The position numbers and the translations under genes are program-made. The notes below the pieces were generated by a model that worked only from the letters and a program-made list of their open reading frames with translations, did not search any database and had not been told where the DNA came from. From Aurelia coerulea (lineage: Eukaryota > Cnidaria > Scyphozoa > Semaeostomeae > Ulmaridae): a DNA stretch of 64,000 bases. The stretch is taken from contig CM076955.1 in NCBI GenBank assembly GCA_039566865.1, forward strand, positions 22,941,001 to 23,005,000. The letters run 5' to 3'. Shown here one piece after another: positions 41,070 to 49,479 of this stretch (the first letter of the stretch is position 1; each line of letters opens with the position of its first letter).

Positions 41070-41368
41070 TCAAGTTTTCGTAACAACGATGGGTGAAAAG
41101 GAGCATATCCACGCTTTTCTTGGAGACGCAGGATAAATTATATTCTTTCAACATTTCTCTTTAATGCATTGAATTGAAATTTCTTTGAGAAAAGGCTTAA
41201 TATTTCGAAAACTTGACACCATTTGAAAGTGCTTTGTTACAGGATTAAACATCCTTTAAATTTTTGCAAAGAAGAGACAATGAACGCAGATAAATACTTT
41301 TAACTAGCGAGACTCTACATTTTTTAACACTTTCTCTATGTTACATTCATGTTACATCATCTCTCGCG

Positions 41369-42541
41369 TCATTCGTTATCAAAACATCCGCCATTAGAGT
41401 CAATACATTTGCGGCATCTCTCGATCATGGCATTAAACGATCTTTGGATCATTTCTCTTGGAGTAGCCGCGAACTCTCTAATGATTGCTGCCCTTAGTTG
41501 ATTTAGATTAGCAGGCTGCTGATTTCGAGGTACACCCCAAATCTTCTGCTTAATATGCCCCCAGGCAAAGAAATCAAGGACTGTAAGGTCAGGTGACCTT
41601 GGGGGCCAGAGAATGTCTCCACGTTTACTAATAACACGGCCAGGAAACTGCCCACGAAGGTAATTTATTGACTGGATACTAGTGTGCGCCGGAGCACCAT
41701 CCTGTTGCCACCACATAAGATCTCTTTGGATGCCAAGATTTCGAAAATCCTGTTGAATCACATGGTACCTCACAATGCGAAGGTACTCTCTTGTGTTCAA
41801 ATTTCCTTCCACAAAGTGGGGTCCCAAAACATCACCACTGCCAGTCATGCCGACCCAAACCAACAACTGAGCTGCCCCTTGAGCATGCTCGATGTAATGG
41901 CCCTGGGGATGTCCCTCTCCATATTTGGCGTACTGTGTTACGTTAGTTCTGTTAGTCTCAGGGTTCATTGAAAAGATAGCCTCATCTGAAGAAATAAGAT
42001 TGCTCAGAAATGTCGGATCTTGTTGGCATTTATTTGTAAACCAGTGACAAAACTGAAGACGTTGCGCAGGATCCTGGGGTTTTAACTCTTGGTGTTTTAC
42101 CAGCACATAAGGGTAAAACCGTACATCAAATCGAACGATTCTACTGAATGAGGCTCTTGAAATTCCAAGGCCATTTCTTCTTGCAGAGAGATTCCCATTT
42201 CTCTGTAATGATCTCCGTACCCTTGCTACATTCTCTTCAGAGCGTGCTGTTCTCGGACGGCCACTGTTTCCTTTGTTCCTGTTCAAGCTCGTTCCATGAT
42301 CGGAGTACTTCTTAAAATTTTGCCGAATCGTTCTTGCGGTAGGTACATTGATACCAGGCCAACGATTTACCCACGACCTCTGAACTGCCTTGGCATTACC
42401 CAAGCGTGCCATTTCTATGCATACCCAAACCCTTTGATCTTGAGTAAGCTGCACCATATTGAAATAACCAAGTGAAGAGACAGGGCTTTGCTTGTTTAAT
42501 AGCTTACAAAAACGAAACGGGGACAGATTTTTGTAGCACAT
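41369..42541 (-). CDS. Tc1/mariner-family transposase (helix-turn-helix plus DDE/D domain)
   Basis: Cut-and-paste transposase, 390 codons with no internal stop. The more likely start is Met29 (ATG at 42457), giving MVQLTQDQRVWVCIEMARLG, the usual opening of this group; that leaves 362 residues. The N-terminal part (about residues 29-85, VQLTQDQR to RTIRQNFKKYSDHGTS) resembles the DUF4817-type helix-turn-helix found in many animal transposases, followed by GRPRTARSEENVARVRRSLQ. The catalytic domain has the first Asp in LISSDEAIFSMN, the second in WWQQDGAPAHTS and the third in PPRSPDLTVLDFFAWG. I count 41 residues between the second Asp and the Asp of LDFF, so the form is DD41D by my count; TVLD replaces the common TPLD. 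The gene lies alone between the inverted repeats and must cut at the CCGGGTGTCTC ends. It appears intact. Confidence 0.93.
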   Translation of the reverse strand: MCYKNLSPFRFCKLLNKQSPVSSLGYFNMVQLTQDQRVWVCIEMARLGNAKAVQRSWVNRWPGINVPTARTIRQNFKKYSDHGTSLNRNKGNSGRPRTARSEENVARVRRSLQRNGNLSARRNGLGISRASFSRIVRFDVRFYPYVLVKHQELKPQDPAQRLQFCHWFTNKCQQDPTFLSNLISSDEAIFSMNPETNRTNVTQYAKYGEGHPQGHYIEHAQGAAQLLVWVGMTGSGDVLGPHFVEGNLNTREYLRIVRYHVIQQDFRNLGIQRDLMWWQQDGAPAHTSIQSINYLRGQFPGRVISKRGDILWPPRSPDLTVLDFFAWGHIKQKIWGVPRNQQPANLNQLRAAIIREFAATPREMIQRSFNAMIERCRKCIDSNGGCFDNE

Positions 42542-42770
42542 GCATTTAGACGAGTAAAAACTAATATGAACGTTGACATTCCTTTGCGAGTTGCGCGTTA
42601 TATCAAATTGTGGTTAGGCCCTTTCTCAAATCCGCTGGGATCAAAACCCCTTTGATCTTGAGTGAGCTGCACCATATCGAAATAATCAAGTAAATAAACA
42701 GGGGCTAAGCGGCTTACAAAAACTAAACAGGTACAAATTTTTGTAGCACATGTATTTGGACGATAAAAGC
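42445..42770 (-). repeat. ~210-bp offset duplication of the transposase 5' region
   Basis: The segment containing TTGTAGCACATG, the CTTACAAAAAC block and GCTGCACCATAT..GAAATAA occurs twice, for example TTGTAGCACA at 42531 and 42741. The outer copy includes a second, dead start region (VQLTQDQRG then frame loss). This looks like a tandem duplication inside the element upstream of the functional gene. Confidence 0.75.
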
Positions 42771-43222
42771 AAAGAGAAAAAATGCGTGGAAAGAACGAAG
42801 AACTTGCCACGCCGCCAAATAGAAAGCGTGCATGTGCTCCTTCCCCCCTCCTCTGTCGTGAAAACTTTTGCAATGGAATGTAAGTGTCGATTGCCCGCCT
42901 CAAACAAAAGTAATTTCAAGAACAAATGAAAACTTTCAAAGTAGAATTCTTTTGTGAAGTAAAACTAAAAATGGAAGTTGAAATTCCTTTGCAAGTCGCG
43001 CGTCGTTAGGCCATTTCTCAAAACCTCTGGTTTTGGATGCACTCCAAATTTTGACTTTGCGAGCTTGTATCTTCGGTGTTCGATGGAAGATTTCTAAATG
43101 CAAGGTATGTGCATCTAAGTTGAAGATTGATACACATAGCTGTGAACTCGAGGGGTGACGATATCTTATCGTTTGGTTCCTATTTCCAGTCAAAAGGGGG
43201 TACTTTTTTATGAGACACCCGG
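42763..43222 (-). repeat. Right terminal inverted repeat of the mariner-type element
   Basis: Complement of the left repeat, ending ATGAGACACCCGG at 43222 next to the TA target. Confidence 0.92.
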
Positions 43223-43265
43223 TATCATATCACAGGAACCGCTGGCGTTAATGTCTGATTTTCTC

Positions 43266-43382
43266 CTTAAATTTTCTACGAAATTTTTCATATGTCAAAT
43301 CCTTACTTCCCTGGAAATTTTGTGAAATTTACCTGGAAAATTGTCGTATTTTTCACCTGACCAGGATTGTCCTACCACACCA
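43266..43382 (+). repeat. 5' part of a duplicated segment, interrupted by Transib-like element 1
   Basis: Matches 48918-49026: shared blocks TTTTCTACGAAATTT, CTTACTTCC, TTTTTCA.CTGACC and ATTGTC.T.CCACA. Continues after the element at 46068. Confidence 0.8.
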
Positions 43383-44293
43383 CACAGTGATCCAGATCGA
43401 CGAAATTATGGAATAAATAGGAAAAAATGAAGTTTCGAAGACAAGCAAATTTTTACATCCCCATTAAAGAGGGTATCCTTGGGCGTAACAGAAAGCAAAA
43501 ATTTTCAAAATCAGACTATCCAATGACGAGAATTGAAATTTTGAAGTTTGTCAAAATTTCAAGTGGTTGTTTACATTAGAATTTCCGGTGCAATGTAGAG
43601 TTTTGAGCCAACTTTAAAGTGTCATAAATCAGCCTAGAAAAGACCGATTTTCATGATTTTTGTGCGAAATGGTCAGCAATTTAGTTGTACTTAACATATA
43701 TAAAAATGTTGTGTATTAAATGTAAGATCATGGGTAGATGAACACTATTTTGATGCTTACTTTTTATGACAAATTTCGTGAAAAATTGCTACTCAAAGTT
43801 GAAAACAAAAAATCTATGTAATTCTAGGTGTTAGATATTAATATATTGAATTACTAGAACCTATTTTGAGCATTCCTGCCAAAGGGCCCATTTCAAATCG
43901 TTCTAATTTTGTCGCAAAAAAGGTTTGAAGATTGCATGTGACATAGGTTTTTCTTTCCTGATTTCGTTTCAAAACTGTAACAGTGCCGTAATTGTCTTCT
44001 TCAAGGCAAGAGCTCTAGATTTGCGAAACTGGTTCTCAAGAATTCAAAAGAGGTATTCTCGATGCAATGATAGAAACGATAGCCAATTTTTGTGAAACAA
44101 TAGCTTAATGCTGTGAAACAATAGACCTACATTGGAAAACAGAATATGTTGTCTCTTTCTTTCTGCAAGGTCCATCCAATTGAGATATGTGTAATACTTT
44201 GATATATGCTATGTTAAAATTCGCGTGATATCTAAATCTAGTGGAACTATTGATTCAAAACAGTTTCATCGTCTCAAAACCGAATTGTTTAGT

Positions 44294-44756
44294 TCAAAAA
44301 AAGTACATCGAATCAATCACAAGGCTATCATCTGTTGCTTCGACTAATTGTTCAGGAGACTGACGACTTTTCTTTAAGATATCGTGACGGTATTTTGCCA
44401 CAAGTCGCCATGAGGTTATCAACATCCGCACAATTATGTATTCGAGTAAGCCTGGCCCTACACCCAGCTCCATTTCGAAAGTTCCTGATGAGCTTGCCCC
44501 ATCCCTCCAAGCCATTTTACGACCAAGCTGCAATTGGTCCACCCTCATGCATATCAAAGAGCTCCCAGTTATGGGCCAACATTTGATGAACAGATGGGTT
44601 AACTTGGACCGATGGAAAATGAAGACATAGGTGGATCATCGTATCATGGCAGTGCTGCTTGAAACAGTTGACGTCAAGGATATTGCTTTTGTCGACACTT
44701 TCCGAAACAGCAAGGCAAACATTAAACTGGCTAAGAAGGATAAGAATTATACACAT
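44294..44756 (-). pseudogene. Transib/RAG1-like transposase C-terminal remnant, left arm
   Basis: Read on the minus strand from the loop: LAVSESVDKSNILDVNCF, then CHDTMIHLCLHFPSV, then NPSVHQMLAHNWELFDMHE and GGPIAAWS followed by TAA. This follows the Transib/RAG1 pattern F..C..T...Y...YPW..MPPTVHKILIHG..II...LPIGQLSEE. The stop replaces the GAA codon (Glu) kept in the sister arm, the block in which, from memory, the third catalytic acid of RAG1/Transib lies. After it the same frame still reads LIRNFR. A frame change then leads to MLITSWRLVAKYRHDILKK and a natural-looking terminus VIDSMYFF at 44294. About 150 codons survive. Not functional. Confidence 0.78.
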
Positions 44757-45163
44757 GTGTCGTCATTTTCCATAGGTCCGAATTAACTCATATGTTCACT
44801 AAATGTTGGCCCATAACTGGGAGCTCTTTTGAGATGCTAGAGGGTGGACCAATTGCAGTTTGGTCGGAAAGAGGCTTGGAGGCCAGGAACAAGCACATCA
44901 GGAATTTTCGAAGTGGAGCTGGGTGTAGGACTAGGTCTAGTCCTAGGTCTAGGACTAGGACTAGGACTAGGTGGAGCTGGTTGTACTTCAGTTAAAGCCA
45001 ACCTCGAATACAATATTGTGTGGATATTGATAACCTCATGGCCACAAGGCCACTTGTGGCAAAATCCCGTCATGATATCTTTAAGAAAAGTCGTCAGTCT
45101 GCTGAATCATACGTTGAAGCAACAAATGATAGCCTTGTGATTGATTCGATGTACTTTTTTTGA
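44757..45163 (+). pseudogene. Transib/RAG1-like transposase C-terminal remnant, right arm
   Basis: An inverted copy of the left-arm fragment on the plus strand. It keeps GGPIAVWSERGLEARNKH followed by IRNFRSGAG, close to the RAG1/Transib LSEEAQEARNKDFR block, including the Glu lost in the other arm. Upstream MLAHNWEL is present but interrupted by stops and a shift (GCCCATAACTGGGAGCTC, then TTTTGAG). Downstream, the region after RSGAG is disrupted by an expanded GGACTA-type microsatellite (44924-44975). After another shift the C-terminus resumes as PLVAKSRHDIFKKSRQS and ends VIDSMYFF at 45163. Confidence 0.8.
44924..44975 (+). repeat. CTAGGA hexamer microsatellite in the Transib right arm
   Basis: Short tandem of AGGACT/AGGTCT hexamers, absent from the left arm, which keeps the shorter CTGGGTGTAGGGCCAGGC-like sequence. 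Part of it is self-complementary (GGTCTAGTCCTAGG). Confidence 0.9.
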
Positions 45164-46067
45164 ACTAAACAATTCCGTCTTGAGACGGCGAAACTGTTTT
45201 GACTCTATTAGTTCCACTAGATTTAGATATCAAACAAATTTTAACATAGCATATATCAAAGTATTAAACATATCTCAATTGGTTGGATCTTGCAGAAAGA
45301 AAGAGAAAACAGACTCTGTTTTCCAATGTAGGTCAATTGTTTAACAGCATTAAGCTATTGTTTCACAAAGATTGGCGATTGTTTTTATCATTGCATCGAG
45401 AATACCTCTTTTGAATTCTTGAGAACCAATTTCGCAAATCTAGAGCTCTTGCCTTTAAGAAAACAGTCACGGCACTGTTACAGTTTTGACAGGAAATCAG
45501 GAAAGAAAAACCTATGTTACATGCAATCTTCAAACTTTTTTTGCGACAAAATTAGAACGATTTGAATCGGGCCCTTTGACAGGAATGCTCCAATTAGGTT
45601 CTAGTAATTTAATATATTAATATCTAACACCTAGAATTACATATATTTTTTGTTTTCAACTTTGAGTAGCAATTTTTCATGAAATTTGTCGTAAAAAGTA
45701 AGCATCAAAATAGTGTTCATCTACCCATGATCTTACATTCAATACTCAGCATTTTTATACATGTTAAGCACAACTAAATTGCTGACCATTTCGTACAAAA
45801 ATCATGAAAATCGGTCTTTTCTAGGCTGATTTATGACACGTTAAAGTTGGTTCAAAACGATATATTGCACCGGAAATTCTAATGTAAACAACCACTTGAA
45901 ATTTTGACAAACTTCAAAATTCCATTTCTCATCATTGGATAGTCCGATTTTGAAAATTTTTGGTTTCTGTTAAGCCCAAGGATACCCTCTTTAAGGAGGA
46001 TGTAAAAATTTGCATGTTTTCGAAACTTCATGTTTTCCTATTTATTCCATGCTCTTGGATCACTGTG

Positions 46068-46310
46068 CATCATGTAAATTTTCTTTCTGTGTTAGATGTT
46101 TATATTTTCATTACCCTTTTTCTGTTAAAGGTTATATTTCACACTTGATTTACGATATGAGTTGAGAAAATGTTCTTCTTTTGATTAGTCAATGAAGATT
46201 GAAGATCATGGTAAGCCAATTGCTATTTGCATTGATCAATGAGATGTAATGTCGAAGAAGATGATATAAATATGCTGTTGCTGAACAAAATAGACAAGGT
46301 ATGTTATAAG
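46068..46310 (+). repeat. 3' part of the duplicated segment, after the insertion
   Basis: Matches 49027-49270: shared CATCATGTA.ATTTTCTTT, AGATGTTTATATTTTCAT, ATTTCACACTTGATTT and GAAGAAGATGATATAAATAT. The uninterrupted copy provides the pre-insertion site. Confidence 0.85.
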
Positions 46311-46334
46311 TACTCGCAATAATTGACGTTTTTG

Positions 46335-47597
46335 TGTTTTATTTTCTCCTATTTCATCTTTAATTATTTGCACAATTTATCTCCTACCAACAATTATTTT
46401 CACAATTGACTCCTGTTTTTTTAATTATTTGCACATTTTTACTCATATGTCATATTCAATGATTGCACAATTTTCCTCCTATTTCATCCTTAATTATTTG
46501 CTAAGTTTCTCTCCTATGTAATATTTATTGATTTGAACAATTTCTCTACCATTTCATCCTTAATTATTTGCACAATTTCTCTACCATTTCATTCTTAATT
46601 ATTTGCACAATTTCTCTACCATTTCATTACTAATTATTTGCACAATTTATCTACTCTTTCATCTCTAATTATTTACACAATTTCTTTCATTTCATCCTTA
46701 ACTATTTGCAGAATTTCTCCACCATATCATCCTTAATTATTTGCACAATTTCTCTCATTTCATCCCTAATTTTTGTACATTTTCTCTACCATTTCATCCT
46801 AATTATTTGCACAATTTCTCTACCATTTCGTCCTTACTTATTTGCACAATATCTGTACCATTTCTTCCTTAATCATTTGCACAATTTCTCACATTTCATC
46901 CTTAATTTTTTGCACATTTTTTCTACTATTTCATCGTTAATTATTTGCACAATATCTGGACCATTTCATCCTTAATTATTTGCACAATTTCTCTACCATT
47001 TCTTCCTTAATCATTTGCACATTTCTCTACTTTTTCATCCTTAATTATATGCACAAATTCCCCACCATTGCTTCTTTAATTATTTGCACAATTTCTGTAC
47101 CATTTCTTCCTTAATTATTTGCACAATTTCTCTCATTTCATCCTTAATTATTTGCACATTTTGTCTACCATTTCTTTCTTAATAACTTGCACAATTTCTC
47201 TACCATGCCATCCTAATTATTTGCACAATTTCTGTACCATTTTTTCCTCTAAGTATTTGCACAATTTCTCTATCATTTCATCCTTAATTATTTGCACAAT
47301 TTCTCACATTTCATCCTCAATTATTTGCACATTTTCTCTACCATTTCTTCCTTAATTATTTGCACAATTTCTCTCATTTCATCCTAAATTATTTGCACAA
47401 TTTCTCTCATTTCATCCTTAATTAATTGCACATTTTCTCTACCATTTCATCCTTAATTCATTGCAAAATTTCTTTTGTTTCAACCTTAATTAATTGCACA
47501 ATTTCTCTACCATTTCTTCCTTAATTATTTGCATGATTTTTCTACCATTTCATCCTTAATTAATTGCAACATTTTTCTCATTTCGTCCATAATTTTT
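46335..47597 (+). repeat. 35-bp minisatellite, first block
   Basis: About 36 diverged units built from TCCTTAATTATTTGCACAAT followed by TTCTCTACCATTTCA (35 bp), with shorter units reading TTCTCTCATTTCA. Strongly T-rich on the plus strand. Open frames across it simply repeat the unit. Confidence 0.95.
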
Positions 47598-48175
47598 GCA
47601 CGTTTGGCAGGCCACAATGAATCATACACTTGACCGATTTTGAAGATTGATGACTTAATTGTTAGCAGAAAGCCTGAATTAGATAGTGGGATTTTTTGCA
47701 AATTTTTTCATTTTCAGTTTTAGAGCTAGAAACGAGTTCCTTAAAATTTTAGTTTTTGAAAACACTAAAAACGATCAAAAAACATCGATCAATTTTTCCA
47801 AAGAATCGACATGAATGGACAAAGAGAGAACTTGTTCGTGGTAATTTGAGATTTAGAAATCGACCAATTGTAATCTGCTGTACGAAAGTTCGTTCTAAGC
47901 CCCCAAATCCCCTGAAAACGTTTTCTCTTTGTTCATTCATGCTGAATCTTTTAAAATTTGATCAACGTTTTTTGATCGTTTTCAATGTTTTGGAAAACGA
48001 GCATTTAAGAATCTCGCTTCTAGCTCTAAAAATTGAAAACAGAAAAATTTGCAAAAAGTCCTACAATCTAATTCAGGCTTTCTGCTAACGATTAAGCCAT
48101 AAATCTTCAAAATCAGTCCAGTGTACGACTTGTTATGGCCTGCCAAACGTGCATAGTTTATTTTGGTGCACCCTG
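47598..48175. mobile_element. Palindromic MITE inside the minisatellite, left terminus lost
   Basis: Arms begin TGCACGTTTGGCAGGCCA on the left and mirror it at about 48136-48153 on the right. Paired blocks include GATTTTGAAGATT and TTAGCAGAAAGCCTGAATTA. The right side continues 22 bp further, through ATAGTTTATTTTGGTGCA to a terminus CCCTG at 48175 followed by TA. The left side lacks this tip: it joins minisatellite directly at TTTTTGCAC, a short sequence shared with the minisatellite unit. A Tc1/mariner-type MITE is likely. The short frames inside are non-coding. Confidence 0.75.
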
Positions 48176-48860
48176 TACCATTTCATCTTGAATTATTTGC
48201 AGAATTTCTCTACCCTTTCATTCTTAATTATATGCACAATTTCTCTCATATCAGCCTTAATTTTTCGCACAATTTCTCAATCATTTCATCCTTAATTGTT
48301 AGTACAATTTCTCTCATTTCATCCTTAATTTTTGGACATTTTCTCTACCATTTCATCCTTAATTATTTGCACAATTTCTCTGCCAGTTCATCCTTATTTA
48401 TTTGCACAATTACTCTACCAGTTTATCCTTAATCATTTGCACTATTTCTCTCATTTCATCCTTAAATATTTGTACAATTTCTCTACCATTTTATCCTTCA
48501 TTATTTGCACAATTGCTCTACCATTTCTTCCTTAATTATTTGCACAATTTCTTTATCATTTTCTCCTTGATTATTTTTACACAATTTTGCTCATTTCATC
48601 CTTAATTATTTGCTCAATTTCTCTATCATTTTATCCTTAATTATTTGCACAATTTCTCTACCATTTATCCTGAATTAGATGCATCATTTCTCTCCTTTCA
48701 TCCTTAATTATTGCGTTATTTCTCATCTATTTTAAGTTTGCATCATTTCATTCATTATTTATTTTTCATCTATTGCATAATTTCACTACTATTTCAATTT
48801 CAATAATTTGCACAATTTACTGCTATTTTATCTTCAATTATTGATATAATGTCACTGTTA
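48176..48860 (+). repeat. 35-bp minisatellite, second block, decaying at its right end
   Basis: The same unit as the first block resumes at TACCATTTCATCTTGAATTA. Units become irregular after about 48700 (GCATCATTTC, TATTTCAATTTCAATAATTT) and fade by about 48860. Confidence 0.9.
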
Positions 48861-48917
48861 GGTTATATTCAACCAGTTGTAGATTTTCATTACAATTCGT
48901 AAATCTCAAATATTCTT

Positions 48918-49270
48918 ATATAATTTTTCTACGAAATTTGTCTTATGTCAGATTCTTACTTCCTGCTTCAGGGAAGTTTAACTGGGTAAGTGTTGTCTTT
49001 TTCATCTGACCTTAATTGTCTTGCCACATCATGTATATTTTCTTTTTGTGTCAGATGTTTATATTTTCATGCCGTTCTTTTTTCTGTTGATGGTTTTATT
49101 TCACACTTGATTTCGGATATGAATTTAGAAAATGTTCTTTTTCTTTAGATTAGTTAAGGAAGATCGAAGATCGTGGTAAGCTGATTGCTATTTGTGTTGA
49201 TCCATTAAATGTAATGACGAAGAAGATGATATAAATATGCTGTTGCTGAACTAAATAGGCAAGGTATGTT
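48918..49270 (+). repeat. Uninterrupted copy of the duplicated segment (empty Transib site)
   Basis: Paralogue of 43266-43382 plus 46068-46310. The site at 49021-49034 reads TTGCCACATCATGT without insertion, where the other copy has the 2685-bp element bracketed by CACCA and CATCA. Confidence 0.85.
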
Positions 49271-49479
49271 GAAATAGAAAAGTAAAAGAATTAAATTGTT
49301 GTTTCTGTGTTTCATTTGATACACTATTCAGGAAATGGATGGAAAAAATCGTTTCAAAGATATTTTTAAAAATTTGCAAAACATCACAAAATTGTCCTTA
49401 GGGACCCTAACATGTGTTTCTGACTCCTAATTCAAAGGCAAATCGATTGTTCTGGCCAAGAATTTGTTTTTCTGAAAAT
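49271..49479. other. Transition into satellite array 2
   Basis: Degenerate sequence with partial resemblance to the satellite (ACATGTGTTTCTGACTCC, AAAATTTTTC) before regular monomers begin near 49480. Confidence 0.5.

Larger units (their letters stand above)
40600..43222 (-). mobile_element. Complete Tc1/mariner-superfamily transposon with long TIRs
   Basis: A 2623-bp element flanked by TA at 40598-40599 and 43223-43224. The inverted ends begin CCGGGTGTCTCATAAAAAAG and extend about 460-470 bp, unusually long for this superfamily. It encodes one intact transposase on the minus strand. Between the right inverted repeat and the gene start lies a partial duplicate of the gene's 5' region. With both ends, a TA duplication and an open transposase, it could be, or recently have been, mobile. 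Confidence 0.93.
43383..46067. mobile_element. Transib-like (RAG1-superfamily) palindromic DNA transposon, element 1
   Basis: A 2685-bp element whose two ends, read inward, are both CACAGTGATCCA. The first seven bases equal the V(D)J recombination-signal heptamer. The flanking 5-bp target duplication is CACCA (43378-43382) and CATCA (46068-46072); a paralogous empty site at 49027-49031 reads CATCA once. Long arms, about 43383-44635 and 44757-46067, are imperfect inverted copies around a ~120-bp loop. Each arm carries a decayed copy of the same transposase C-terminus reading outward from the centre. 5-bp duplications, CACNNTG ends and a RAG1-like C-terminal motif together are diagnostic of Transib. 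It is non-autonomous: the N-terminal and first two catalytic regions are missing. It appears to have formed by inverted duplication of the 3' part of a full element. Confidence 0.85.

Noticed and set aside
40422..41136. Frames of 63-104 codons in the left inverted repeat of the mariner-type element
   Set aside because: Near-copies occur in the right inverted repeat in mirror orientation; they are terminal-repeat sequence, not genes.
46706..48605. Several 62-89-codon plus-strand frames in the minisatellite
   Set aside because: They only translate the 35-bp unit in its three phases.
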